The notes below the pieces were generated by a model. The model saw only the letters and a list, made by a program, of their open reading frames with translations. It did not search any database and was not told the DNA's origin. Of a stretch of DNA of 64,000 nucleotides, positions 8,156 through 16,340 are shown in pieces. The DNA is from Streptomyces flaveus (lineage in GTDB: Bacteria; Actinomycetota; Actinomycetes; Streptomycetales; Streptomycetaceae): contig NZ_BMPQ01000007.1 in the NCBI RefSeq assembly GCF_014647675.1, forward strand, positions 201,249 to 265,248, read 5' to 3'. The position numbers were made by a program, and so were the translations under genes. The first letter of the stretch is position 1, and each line of letters opens with the position of its first letter.

Positions 8156-9121
8156 ATGGTGCGAATCGGATACACGATGATGACCGAGCAGGCCGGCCCC
8201 CGTGAGCTCGTACGGCATGTGGTGGCCGCGGAGCAGGCCGGATTCGACTTCTCCGTCACCTCGGACCACTACTTCCCGTGGCTCGAGGAACAGGGCCACG
8301 CCCCGTACGCGTGGAGCGTGCTCGGCGCCGCGGCCCAGGCCACCTCCACGATTCCCCTGATGACGTACGTGACCTGCCCGACGACCCGCTATCACCCGGC
8401 GGTCGTCGCGCAGAAGGCCGCCACCACGCAGCTGCTCGCCGAGGGCCGCTTCCGGCTCGGGCTCGGCTCCGGCGAGAACCTCAACGAGCATGTGGTGGGC
8501 GGCGGTTGGCCCGCCGCGCACGTGCGGCTCGAGATGCTGGAAGAGGCCGTGGAGATCATCCGCGCCCTGTTCACCGGTGAGACGCTGAACCACCACGGCG
8601 AGCACTTCGACGTGGTCAACGCCAAGCTGTACGACCTCCCCGACGAACCGACCCCGATCGGCATCGCCGCCTCGGGCGAGCACTCCTGCGCACTCGCCGG
8701 CCAGCTGGCCGATCTGCTGATCGCCACCGAGCCCAAGCCCGAGCTGGTGGACTCCTTCGACCGCCACGGCGGAACCGGCAAGCCCAGGGTGGGCCAACTC
8801 CCCGTCTGCTACGACCCCGACAAGGACGCCGCCGTCACCCGGGCCCACGAGCAGTTCCGCTGGTCGCTCGGCGGCTGGCCGGTCAACGCCGAACTCCCGG
8901 GCCCCGCGAACTTCGACGCGGCCACCGGGAACGTACGCCCGGAGGACGTCGCACAGACCATCCCGTGCGGCGACGACGTCGACACCTTCGTCGAGGCCGT
9001 ACGCCCCTACGTCACGGCGGGCTTCACCGAGATCGCCCTCGTCCAGGTCGGCGGCGACCACCAACTCCCGTTCCTGGAGTGGGCGGAGAAGAAGCTGCTA
9101 CCGGCGCTGAAGGAACTGTGA
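8156..9121 (+). CDS. F420-dependent LLM-class oxidoreductase (TIGR03557-like)
   Basis: TIM-barrel enzyme of the luciferase-like monooxygenase / F420-dependent group (321 aa). Seen: RIGYTMMTEQAGPRELVRH at the N terminus, SDHYFPWLEEQGHAPYAWS (residues 38-56), LMTYVTCPTTRYHPAVVAQ and GRFRLGLGSGENLNEH, the phosphate-binding part of the F420 site. The pattern matches the F420-dependent glucose-6-phosphate-dehydrogenase-like subfamily, but the substrate is open. ATG 8156 is preferred over the in-frame ATG 8075 because the latter would run through the start of the divergent small gene. Confidence 0.9.
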   Translation: MVRIGYTMMTEQAGPRELVRHVVAAEQAGFDFSVTSDHYFPWLEEQGHAPYAWSVLGAAAQATSTIPLMTYVTCPTTRYHPAVVAQKAATTQLLAEGRFRLGLGSGENLNEHVVGGGWPAAHVRLEMLEEAVEIIRALFTGETLNHHGEHFDVVNAKLYDLPDEPTPIGIAASGEHSCALAGQLADLLIATEPKPELVDSFDRHGGTGKPRVGQLPVCYDPDKDAAVTRAHEQFRWSLGGWPVNAELPGPANFDAATGNVRPEDVAQTIPCGDDVDTFVEAVRPYVTAGFTEIALVQVGGDHQLPFLEWAEKKLLPALKEL

Positions 9122-9151
9122 ACGAGACCCGAGCGAAAGGACGTCCGCACC

Positions 9152-9523
9152 ATGGCCATCGCCGAGTACCGCCTCGTAGCCCTGGACTGCCCGGATCCAC
9201 CGGCTCTCGCCGGCTTCTACGCGGGCGTGCTCGGCGGTGACGTGAAGCAGTACAACGACGACTGGTACGACCTCTACGTGCCCGGCGGCCAGCACCTCGC
9301 GTTCCAGCGCGCTCTCGGCCACCGCCCGCCCGACTGGCCGCGCGCCGACGACAACTCCCAGCAGATGCATCTGGACTTCACCGTCCCGGACATCGACACC
9401 GCCGAGACCCAGGTACTGGCCCTCGGCGCCACCCCACTCGACCTGGACGACGAGAACGGTCGGCGCCGCTTCCGCGTGTACGCGGATCCGGTGGGACACC
9501 CGTTCTGCCTGTGCTGGGACTGA
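9152..9523 (+). CDS. VOC-family (glyoxalase-like) protein
   Basis: Protein of 123 aa with the vicinal-oxygen-chelate beta-alpha-beta fold: YRLVALDCPDPPALAGFYAGVLG at the N terminus, MHLDFTVPDIDTAETQVLALG in the second half and a C-terminal DPVGHPFCLCWD. Typical for stand-alone VOC proteins of unknown substrate. AAAGGA lies upstream of the ATG. It starts 30 bp after the F420 enzyme and may be co-transcribed with it. Confidence 0.85.
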   Translation: MAIAEYRLVALDCPDPPALAGFYAGVLGGDVKQYNDDWYDLYVPGGQHLAFQRALGHRPPDWPRADDNSQQMHLDFTVPDIDTAETQVLALGATPLDLDDENGRRRFRVYADPVGHPFCLCWD

Positions 9524-9533
9524 CGAGGGAGGC

Positions 9534-9920
9534 TTACGGCCGATACCGCAGTGGATGGTCCGCCGGTATCTCCACCACCACGATCTCGGTTCCGTCCGGA
9601 TCGGTGAGCCACATCTCGATCAGACCCCACGGTTCCTTGACCGGGGGCCGCAGGATCTCGACGCCCCGAGCCGTCAGCTCCTCGTACGCGGCTGTCGCGT
9701 CCGCCACCTGGAGCCACAGTTTGACCGCGGGGGAGGGGGGTTCGGCGGAGCGGCCGGCGACTTCCAGGAAGCCGCCGCCGAGGAAGTAGACGGTGCCGCG
9801 TTCGGGGCCGGTGCCGAACTCGCGGTAGACGGCGAGACCCAGTTGCTCGCCGTAGAAGGCGCGGGAGCGCTCGGGGTCGGTCGGGCGGAGCAGGGTCCGG
9901 CTGCTCAGTACATGCACCAT
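9534..9920 (-). CDS. VOC-family (glyoxalase/bleomycin resistance-like) protein
   Basis: Second VOC protein (128 aa), convergent with the first and only about 30 % similar by eye, so the two are not a recent duplication. Seen: VLSSRTLLRPTDPERSRAFY, LGLAVYREFGTGPERGTVYF and the metal-ligand-bearing C-terminal strand GLIEMWLTDPDGTEIVVVEI. Many such proteins are annotated as glyoxalases without a known substrate. Confidence 0.85.
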   Translation of the reverse strand: MVHVLSSRTLLRPTDPERSRAFYGEQLGLAVYREFGTGPERGTVYFLGGGFLEVAGRSAEPPSPAVKLWLQVADATAAYEELTARGVEILRPPVKEPWGLIEMWLTDPDGTEIVVVEIPADHPLRYRP

Positions 9921-9991
9921 GGAGCCGCACCCTAATAGGAGAGTTACGCTCTTCGGTGCCCGAGCCGCGCCGAGATTCGGAGAACCCTTCC

Positions 9992-10534
9992 ATGGACACC
10001 GCCGCCTCCACCGGACTGACCTTCCGCGATGCCACGGACGCCGACGTCGACGCTCTGGTCGCGCTGATCGAGTCGGCCTACCGCGGGGACTCCAGCCGGA
10101 CCGGCTGGACCACCGAGGCGGACATCCTCCAGGGGCAGCGGACGGACCCGGAGGGCGTGCTCGAGGTCATCAAGTCGCCCGACAGCAGGCTGCGTACCGT
10201 CGAGCGCGACGGCACCCTGATCGCCTGCTGCCAGCTCGAACACCGCGGTGACCACGCCTACTTCGGCATGTTCGCGGTCAGCCCGGCGCAGCAGGGCGGG
10301 GGCCTCGGAAAGGTGATCCTCGCCGAGGCCGAGCGATACGCGCGCGAGATCTGGGGCGCCGCGGAGATGCACATGACCGTGATCACCGCACGAGAAGACC
10401 TCATCGCCTGGTACGAGCGGCGCGGCTACCGCCGTACGGGACAGATGACGCCCTTCCCGTACGGCGACGAGCGGTTCGGCATCCCGCAGCGCGACGACCT
10501 GCAGTTCGAGCTGCTGGTCAAGCCGCTCGCATAG
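9992..10534 (+). CDS. GNAT-family N-acetyltransferase
   Basis: GCN5-related acetyltransferase (180 aa). Seen: LTFRDATDADVDALVALIE at the N terminus and the acetyl-CoA loop MFAVSPAQQGGGLGKVILAEAE (Q/RxxGxG/A variant QQGGGLG), followed by MTVITAREDLIAWYERRGYRRTG, the motif B region. The ATG at 9992 has GGAGAA 8 nt upstream; an in-frame ATG at 9956 is less likely. It stops 3 bp before the convergent GDPD gene ends. The substrate is unknown. Confidence 0.88.
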   Translation: MDTAASTGLTFRDATDADVDALVALIESAYRGDSSRTGWTTEADILQGQRTDPEGVLEVIKSPDSRLRTVERDGTLIACCQLEHRGDHAYFGMFAVSPAQQGGGLGKVILAEAERYAREIWGAAEMHMTVITAREDLIAWYERRGYRRTGQMTPFPYGDERFGIPQRDDLQFELLVKPLA

Positions 10535-10537
10535 CCG

Positions 10538-11221
10538 TTACGCCGTGAAGCGGCCCGTGCGCTTGATCTCCGGGTAGTCGGTGGTCGCGCCGTCCAGCTC
10601 CAGGGCGCGTACCAGCCGCAGATGATCCTGCGTGTTCACCACCCAGCCGATGATCCGCAGATCCGCCTTGCGTGCGCACTCGACGACCTCCAGGGTGAGC
10701 CGCCGGATGTTCAGTACGACACTGGTGGCGCCGACCGCGGTGGCGCGCTCGACGACATCGGTGCCGTAGCGACTGGCGACCAGCCCGGTGCGTACGCCCG
10801 GGACGAGCCGCGCGATCTCGGCGATCGCCTCGTCGTGGAACGACAGCACCTCGACCCGGTCGGCCAGATCCCGCCGGTGCATGACCTCGGCGAGCGCCTG
10901 AGCCGCCGCGACGTCCTTGATCTCGGCCTGGAGCGGGGCCGTGACGGCGTCCAGGACCTCCTCGAAGACCGGGATGCGCTCACCGCGGCCCGCGTCCAGT
11001 GCGCGCAGCTCGGCGAGGGTCTGCTCGGCGATCGGCCCCGAACCGTCGGTCGTCCGGTCCACGTCGGCGTCGTGCATGACGACGAGCGCGCCGTCCTTGC
11101 TCAGATGCAGATCGAGTTCGATCACGTCGAGGCCGGCCTGCTCGGCGGCGACGAAGGAACGGAGGGTGTTCTCGGGTTCGACACCCATGATTCCGCGATG
11201 ACCGATGGTGAGGAAGTTCAA
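10538..11221 (-). CDS. Glycerophosphodiester phosphodiesterase family protein
   Basis: GDPD-type TIM-barrel hydrolase that cleaves glycerophosphodiesters to glycerol-3-phosphate and an alcohol. Seen: IGHRGIMGVEPENTLRSF (catalytic His-Arg and Glu-Asn), ELDLHLSKDGALVVMHDADVDRTTDG (metal-binding Glu-x-Asp and His-Asp) and a C-terminal WVVNTQDHLRLV. No signal peptide, so probably cytoplasmic. The start is set to TTG 11221, which has GGAG 6 nt upstream and gives the compact NFLTIGHRG start; an ATG at 11281 would add 20 Pro/Glu-rich residues. Confidence 0.88.
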   Translation of the reverse strand: MNFLTIGHRGIMGVEPENTLRSFVAAEQAGLDVIELDLHLSKDGALVVMHDADVDRTTDGSGPIAEQTLAELRALDAGRGERIPVFEEVLDAVTAPLQAEIKDVAAAQALAEVMHRRDLADRVEVLSFHDEAIAEIARLVPGVRTGLVASRYGTDVVERATAVGATSVVLNIRRLTLEVVECARKADLRIIGWVVNTQDHLRLVRALELDGATTDYPEIKRTGRFTA

Positions 11222-11563
11222 GACTGGCTCCGCTTCCGTCGACGGCGGCTCGGCTGCCGCGCGCTGCGGTCCCGTGCCCACGCGGCCAGGCGGCAGCCTA
11301 ATCGCCCGGCTCGACGATGAACCCGGTCCGAACGAGAGGAATCACGCCGTCCAGCTGCCTGTCAGACGCTGTGCAGCCGCCCGGGCGCAGCCTGTTGCGG
11401 TGGCCCGGCTCACCCCTGGGTGGGCGAGTCCCGAGGCGGGTTGACCGGCCCCACGTCGACCGGCCGCATCGCTACCCAGGCGGCGGTGGAACTAATCGCC
11501 GAAACGGTATCCGGCAGGAAAAAGAGCGGTGAAGGTAGGGGTGACGCAGGACGATTTCCCGAA
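11222..11563. other. Intergenic region without a gene
   Basis: Gap between the GDPD gene and the DUF6421 operon. The sequence is GC-rich with poor codon bias in every frame. A short direct repeat (GACCGGCC at about 11442 and 11457) is visible. I see no gene. It must hold the promoters of the two diverging transcripts; no convincing -35/-10 pair stands out. Confidence 0.5.
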
Positions 11564-11628
11564 CCTCCACTTGTGGGAGAGAACCCCACATGCATACGGT
11601 GTGGGTACGCGAGGTTCTCCCGTGGAGG
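11564..11628 (+). promoter_or_regulatory. mRNA hairpin that buries the DUF6421 ribosome binding site
   Basis: CCTCCAC (11564-11570) can pair with GTGGAGG (11622-11628), which contains the Shine-Dalgarno sequence GGAGG of the gene starting at 11637. The stem continues inward with GGGAG-AG-AACC (11575-11585) against GGTTCTCCC (11613-11621), and an inner hairpin CCCACA / TGTGGG (11585-11590 / 11600-11605). The ribosome site is therefore fully closed in the folded mRNA. This suggests control of translation of the operon, provided the transcript starts upstream of 11564. Confidence 0.5.
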
Positions 11629-11636
11629 ATGGGGTC

Positions 11637-13034
11637 ATGACGGAAATTCTTGTGCAGGTGGGTACGGAGGAGCAGGTTCCTCCCAGTGGCAGGGTGGTGG
11701 AGCACCCGGCCTGGCCCGTGCTCAAGGATGCCGTGGAGCGGATCCGGCCATGGCAGTCCAAGGACGGCTCGATCGACTTCGAAGCCGAGGGCGCCCCCGA
11801 TCCCGGCGACGCTGAGCTCGCCGTACGCCGTGTCGTGGACGCCGTCGAGGCGCTCGCCCCGCTGCTGCCGCACGACGCCGCGTACCACAAGGCGCTCGCC
11901 GACGACCTGCGCCGCTGGGCCGACGACGGCTTCAAGGTGCCCGACTTCCTCGACTCGCTGCTGGCCTTCCAGCCCGCCGCCAACCGCCGGGACGGCCTCC
12001 AGCACCTGGTCGTCTTCCCGATGTACACGCAGAACGGCAACCCGAACCGCAACCTCGAAGCCCTCGTGCTGCGCATGGTCTGGCCGGACTGGCTCGCCGA
12101 GCTGGAGCGCACCCGCTACGACAACCCGCTGTTCTGCGGCATCACCTTCGAGGACTTCACCTCGGGCTACGACACCAACTCGGCCGTCCTCTTCCCGGAG
12201 ACCATCGCCGTACGCGAGGCCCCCGAGCGGTTCAGCTGGGGCGGCATCTTCTGTGACCGCGAGGCCGCCCGGTTCCGCCGGGTCACCGAGGCCGCCGTCG
12301 GCATCCTCGGGCTCGAACTTCCCGACGACGTACGCGAGATGGTCGCCGACCAGGACCGCTGCCAGCAGGCCTTCGTCCTGTGGGACATGGTCCACGACCG
12401 CACCCACAGCCATGGCGACCTGCCCTTCGACCCGTTCATGATCAAGCAGCGCCAGCCCTTCTGGATGTACGGCCTGGAGGAGCTGCGCTGCGACCTCACC
12501 GCCTTCAAGGAGGCCGTGAAGCTGGAGGCCGACGGCGTCCCGCAGGGCCGTGACGTCCAGTACGCGGTGCTGTTCGACCGGATGTTCCGCTTCCCGGTCA
12601 CCGGAGAGCGCGTCCGTAACTACGACGGCCTCGGCGGCCAGCTGCTCTTCGCGTACCTGCACAAGCACGATGTCGTCCGCTGGAGGGACAACAAGCTGTC
12701 CATCGACTGGCAGCGCGCCCCGCAGGTCACCAACGAGCTGTGCGCAGAGATCGAGAAGCTGTACCGCGACGGCATCGACCGTCCGAAGCTGGTCCACTGG
12801 TTCGCCGGCTACGAACTGGTCTCCACCTACCTCGCCCCGCACCCGGGCTCCAAGTGGGCCAAGGGCCCGGACGCCCTGGATCTGAGCCAGCCGCCGCGAA
12901 AACTCGTCGATGACGTGCTTCCGGACGAGTTTCCGCTGAGCATGTTCTATGAAGCACTCTCCAAGAAGCTGAAGAACGTGATCGCCTCAACCCGGGGCAT
13001 CACCGGAGAGCGCGCCGAGCGGGTCGCTGCGTGA
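11637..13034 (+). CDS. DUF6421-family protein
   Basis: A 465-aa protein that I recognise as a conserved actinobacterial family of unknown function (DUF6421). Seen: LLAFQPAANRRDGLQHLVVFPMYTQNGN (shown here in parts: LLAFQPAANRRDG and LVVFPMYTQNGNPN), a HDRTHSHGDLPFDPFMIKQ-like His-rich motif in WDMVHDRTHSHGDLPFD that could be a metal or catalytic site, and a C-terminal basic helix. ATG 11637 has GGAGG 8 nt upstream. Its stop overlaps a possible GTG start of the SDR gene, and a threonine aldolase follows, forming a compact three-gene operon. Confidence 0.82.
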   Translation: MTEILVQVGTEEQVPPSGRVVEHPAWPVLKDAVERIRPWQSKDGSIDFEAEGAPDPGDAELAVRRVVDAVEALAPLLPHDAAYHKALADDLRRWADDGFKVPDFLDSLLAFQPAANRRDGLQHLVVFPMYTQNGNPNRNLEALVLRMVWPDWLAELERTRYDNPLFCGITFEDFTSGYDTNSAVLFPETIAVREAPERFSWGGIFCDREAARFRRVTEAAVGILGLELPDDVREMVADQDRCQQAFVLWDMVHDRTHSHGDLPFDPFMIKQRQPFWMYGLEELRCDLTAFKEAVKLEADGVPQGRDVQYAVLFDRMFRFPVTGERVRNYDGLGGQLLFAYLHKHDVVRWRDNKLSIDWQRAPQVTNELCAEIEKLYRDGIDRPKLVHWFAGYELVSTYLAPHPGSKWAKGPDALDLSQPPRKLVDDVLPDEFPLSMFYEALSKKLKNVIASTRGITGERAERVAA

Positions 13035-13072
13035 GCGACGTCGCGATCAACATTGCTCAGGAGGCGAGGACC

Positions 13073-13819
13073 ATGGGGAACGGGGCGCTCGACGGCGCGG
13101 TGATCGCGGTGGCCGGTGCGGGTGGTCCGGCCGGCCGGGCAGCGTTGATGCGGCTCGCCGAGGCGGGAGCGGTCGTCATCGGCTCCGACAACGATCCGGA
13201 GCGGCTCGCGGAGGCCGTGGACGCGGCGAGCTACGCACACGGCGGCGCCACCGTCGTCGGGGACACGGTCGACCTGCTCGACCGGCAGTCGTCCCAGGAC
13301 TGGGCCACCCGCATCGAGAAGGACTTCGGCCGCGTCGACGGCCTGGTCCACCTCGTCGGCGGCTGGCGCGGCAGCGAGACCTTCACCAGGACGAGCCTCG
13401 ACGACTGGGACTTCCTCGAGATGCTGCTCATCCGTACCGTGGCGCACACCTCCCTCGCCTTCCACGAGGCCTTGCAGCGCAGCGATCGCGGCCGCTACGT
13501 CCTGATCAGCGCCGCGGGCGCGAGCAAGCCCACCGCGGGCAACGCCGCCTACGCCGCCGCGAAGGCCGCGGCCGAGGCCTGGACGCTGGCCCTGGCCGAC
13601 TTCTTCCGCAAGGCGGGGGGCGAGTCCGGGCCCACGTCGGCGGCTGCGATCCTGGTCGTGAAGGCGTTGGTGCACGACGCGATGCGCGCCGAGCGCCCCA
13701 ACGCGAAGTTCGCGGGCTTCACGGACGTCAGGGAGCTGGCCGAGGCCATCGTCGACGTCTGGGAGCGGCCCGCCGCCGAAGTGAACGGACAGCGTCTGTG
13801 GCTGACAAAGAAGCCGTGA
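13073..13819 (+). CDS. SDR-family NAD(P)-dependent oxidoreductase
   Basis: Short-chain dehydrogenase/reductase (248 aa). Seen: the nucleotide-binding turn VAGAGGPAGRAAL, the VHLVGGW strand (replacing NNAG), LISAAGASK with the catalytic Ser region, and AAYAAAKAAAE carrying the Tyr-x-x-x-Lys pair. ATG 13073 is preferred because CAGGAGGCGAGG sits just upstream; GTG 13031, overlapping the DUF6421 stop, would add 14 residues and remains possible. The middle position in the operon suggests that it reduces or oxidises the aldolase substrate or product (inference). Confidence 0.87.
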   Translation: MGNGALDGAVIAVAGAGGPAGRAALMRLAEAGAVVIGSDNDPERLAEAVDAASYAHGGATVVGDTVDLLDRQSSQDWATRIEKDFGRVDGLVHLVGGWRGSETFTRTSLDDWDFLEMLLIRTVAHTSLAFHEALQRSDRGRYVLISAAGASKPTAGNAAYAAAKAAAEAWTLALADFFRKAGGESGPTSAAAILVVKALVHDAMRAERPNAKFAGFTDVRELAEAIVDVWERPAAEVNGQRLWLTKKP

Positions 13820-14886
13820 ACCCTCCGAAGACCGACGCGCGGCGTCATCACGACCCGGAGGTCCGTGGCTTCGCCAGCGACAACTACGCGGGGGCCCATC
13901 CCGAGGTGCTCGCCGCCCTGGCCCTGGCCAACAGCGGCCACCAGGTCTCGTACGGCGAGGACGCGTACACCGACCACCTCCAGCAGGTGATGCGCAGTCA
14001 CTTCGGTGCGACGGCCGAGGTGTTCCCCGTCTTCAACGGCACGGGGGCCAACGTCGTGGCACTCCAGGCGCTCACGGACCGCTGGGGTGCGGTGATCTGC
14101 GCGGAGAGTGCGCACATCAACGTCGACGAGGGCGGCGCCCCCGAGCGCATGGGCGGCCTCAAGCTGCTGACGGTGCCCACTCCCGACGGCAAGCTCACGC
14201 CGGAGCTGATCGACCGGCAGGCGTACGGCTGGGAGGACGAGCACCGCGCGATGCCGCAGGTCGTCTCGATCACCCAGAACACCGAACTCGGCACCATCTA
14301 CACGCCCGAGGAGATCCGAGCGATCTGCGAACACGCTCACGCCCACGGCATGAAGGTGCACCTCGACGGCGCCCGGATCGCCAACGCCGCCGCCTCGCTG
14401 AACGTGCCGATGCGCGCGTTCACCAACGCGGTCGGCGTGGACGTCTTGTCCTTCGGCGGCACCAAGAACGGCGCGCTGTTCGGCGAGGCCGTCGTCGTCC
14501 TCAACCAGGACGCCGTCAGCCATATGAAGCACCTGCGCAAGCTGTCGATGCAGCTCGCCTCCAAGATGCGCTTCGTTTCCGTGCAGTTGGAGGCCCTGCT
14601 CGCCAAGGACCTGTGGCTGCGCAACGCCAGCCACTCCAACGAGATGGCCCAGCGCCTCGCCGAGGGCGTGCGCGCGGTGCACGGCGTCGAGATCCTCCAC
14701 CCCGTCCAGGCCAACGCCGTCTTCGCCCGGCTGCCCCACGACGTCAGCGAACGCCTCCAGAAGCGCTACCGCTTCTACTTCTGGGACGAGGCCGCGGGCG
14801 ACGTCCGCTGGATGTGCTCCTTCGACACGACGGAGGACGACGTGGACGGCTTCGTGGCGGCACTGAAGGAGGAGATGGCGCGCTAG
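13816..14886 (+). CDS. ltaE: Low-specificity L-threonine aldolase family (PLP)
   Basis: PLP-dependent beta-eliminating lyase of the threonine aldolase family (356 aa), which splits L-threonine or related beta-hydroxy amino acids into glycine and an aldehyde. Seen: RGFASDNYAGAHPEVL at the N terminus, FNGTGANVVAL, HLDGARIANAAA (the conserved Asp-Gly-Ala-Arg that contacts PLP) and LSFGGTKNGALFGE with the Schiff-base Lys. GTG 13816 overlaps the SDR stop (GTGA); GTG 13798 is an alternative. The symbol follows the family and is not a proven orthology. Confidence 0.88.
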   Translation: MNPPKTDARRHHDPEVRGFASDNYAGAHPEVLAALALANSGHQVSYGEDAYTDHLQQVMRSHFGATAEVFPVFNGTGANVVALQALTDRWGAVICAESAHINVDEGGAPERMGGLKLLTVPTPDGKLTPELIDRQAYGWEDEHRAMPQVVSITQNTELGTIYTPEEIRAICEHAHAHGMKVHLDGARIANAAASLNVPMRAFTNAVGVDVLSFGGTKNGALFGEAVVVLNQDAVSHMKHLRKLSMQLASKMRFVSVQLEALLAKDLWLRNASHSNEMAQRLAEGVRAVHGVEILHPVQANAVFARLPHDVSERLQKRYRFYFWDEAAGDVRWMCSFDTTEDDVDGFVAALKEEMAR

Positions 14887-14934
14887 TGCCCCGACAGGCT
14901 CGCGACAAACCGGGCGTCGACGCGCAGTTCTCGC

Positions 14935-15663
14935 TCAGCGTGCCTCGGCGGCCTTTACCTCTTCGGGCGTCGGAGCCGTGCCGCCGAGATGGGCCGGCAT
15001 CCACCAGGTGTCGCTCGGGTCCTTGGGGCGTACGGGGTAGGCGCGCTGGGCGGCTTCCAGGAGTTCCTGGACGCGCTCGCGTACTTGGCGGGTGATCGCG
15101 CCCGCGTACTTGTCGCGGGAGGCCTCGATCGCCTCGCCCACGCGGATGGTGATCGGGATGTGGCTGCGCTTGAAGTTCTTCGGGTGACCCTTCGTCCACA
15201 GTCGCTGCGTACCCCAAAGGGCCATCGGGATCAGCGGGACGCCGGCCTCCTGGGCCATGCGCGCGGCACCCGACTTGAAGCTCTTCAGCGTGTACGACTG
15301 CGAGATGGTGGCCTCGGGGAAGACCCCGACGATTTCACCGGAACGCAGTGAGTCCAGCGCGTGCGCGTACGCAGCCTCACCGTTCTTGCGGTCCACGGGG
15401 ATGTGCTTCATGTTGCGCATCAGCGGGCCGGAGACCTTGTGCCGGAACACCGACTCCTTCGCCATAAAACGGACCAGGCGCTTCTGCGGCAGGGCGGCGA
15501 GACCGTCGAAGATGAAGTCGAGGTAGCTGATGTGATTGCTCACCAGCACCGCACCGCCCGAGCGCGGGATGTTCTCCGATCCCTTGCAGTCGATCTTCAG
15601 GTCCCAGGCCTTGAACAGCGTGCGGGCGAGACCGATGGCGGGACGGTAGGCAAGCTCAGCCAT
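14935..15663 (-). CDS. 1-acyl-sn-glycerol-3-phosphate acyltransferase family protein
   Basis: PlsC-type acyltransferase (242 aa) of phospholipid synthesis or lipid remodelling. Seen: motif I NHISYLDFIF (NHxxxxD, residues 42-51), motif II GPLMRNMKHIPVDR, motif III VGVFPEATIS, and motif IV near LIPMALWGTQRLW. Many Streptomyces have several paralogues, so it need not be the essential PlsC. The single ATG at 15663 gives the full family length. The Arg/Lys-rich C-terminal half fits membrane-surface binding. Confidence 0.9.
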   Translation of the reverse strand: MAELAYRPAIGLARTLFKAWDLKIDCKGSENIPRSGGAVLVSNHISYLDFIFDGLAALPQKRLVRFMAKESVFRHKVSGPLMRNMKHIPVDRKNGEAAYAHALDSLRSGEIVGVFPEATISQSYTLKSFKSGAARMAQEAGVPLIPMALWGTQRLWTKGHPKNFKRSHIPITIRVGEAIEASRDKYAGAITRQVRERVQELLEAAQRAYPVRPKDPSDTWWMPAHLGGTAPTPEEVKAAEAR

Positions 15664-15937
15664 GGACGGAGTGGACCCTTCTCTCTGCCTGGGAAGGGGG
15701 CTCCCGGCGGGAAAGTTACGCAGCCGTAGGTTTACGGCATTGGGCAGATCGTGCCCGAAGAACGGACGAGTAGCCAGTCTTGGTTCCTTCGAACCGCGAG
15801 ATTCTCGTCACTTCGGGGGACAGGCCCACTCCAGTGGGCCGGGAATCTTCGGGCTTTCATAAGTGCTGAAGTGTCGTGGTGCTCGCGGTGGCGAGCGACT
15901 ACGGAGTGCCGCATCGGCAGCGGAGCAGGAGGTGAAA

Positions 15938-16273
15938 GTGCGCGGGCGTGACGGTGAAAAGCGGATCGGCGCGGCTGAGTTGGGGGAGAACCTCGGTGAA
16001 CGGGCCACGCTCGTCCAGTTCTCCAGCGCCTTCTGCGCGCCCTGCCGCGCGACCCGCAGGGTGCTCGCCGAAGTGGCCGGAATGGTCCCGGGCGTGACAC
16101 ACATCGAGATCGACGCCGAGGACCACCTGAATCTCGTACGCGAACTCGACATCCTCAAGACCCCGACCGTGCTCGTGCTCGACACGAACGGATTCGTTGT
16201 GCGCCGAGCGACCGGGCAGCCGCGCAAGGCGGACGTGATCGCCGCGCTGGGTGAGGCCGTTGGAACGCCTTGA
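15938..16273 (+). CDS. Thioredoxin-family protein with CAPC active site
   Basis: Thioredoxin-fold protein (111 aa). Seen: LVQFSSAFCAPCRATRR with the redox pair in CAPC (Cys at about residues 36 and 39) instead of the canonical CGPC, cis-Pro motif LKTPTVLVLD near residue 75, and GQPRKADVIAALGE at the end. CAPC is expected to shift the redox potential relative to CGPC (known from active-site studies of thioredoxins; the direction here is not predicted). GTG 15938 has AGGAGG 5 nt upstream. No signal peptide, so cytoplasmic. Confidence 0.86.
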   Translation: MRGRDGEKRIGAAELGENLGERATLVQFSSAFCAPCRATRRVLAEVAGMVPGVTHIEIDAEDHLNLVRELDILKTPTVLVLDTNGFVVRRATGQPRKADVIAALGEAVGTP

Positions 16274-16304
16274 CGGCAGCGGCATGTGCCCCGCGCCGCT
16301 GCCG
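16274..16304 (+). terminator. Hairpin right after the thioredoxin stop codon
   Basis: Perfect 10-bp arms CGGCAGCGGC (16274-16283) and GCCGCTGCCG (16295-16304) around an 11-nt loop, starting one base after the thioredoxin stop. Likely transcription terminator separating it from the leader peptide unit. Confidence 0.55.
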
Positions 16305-16340
16305 GTGACGCATCTCCCAGATGTCGGAACACACTTGACT

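Noticed and set aside
15823..15840. Palindrome GGCCCACT-CC-AGTGGGCC upstream of thioredoxin
   Set aside because: Striking symmetry, but the loop is too short for a good hairpin, it is not next to a gene end, and no regulator family is suggested; kept as a note only.
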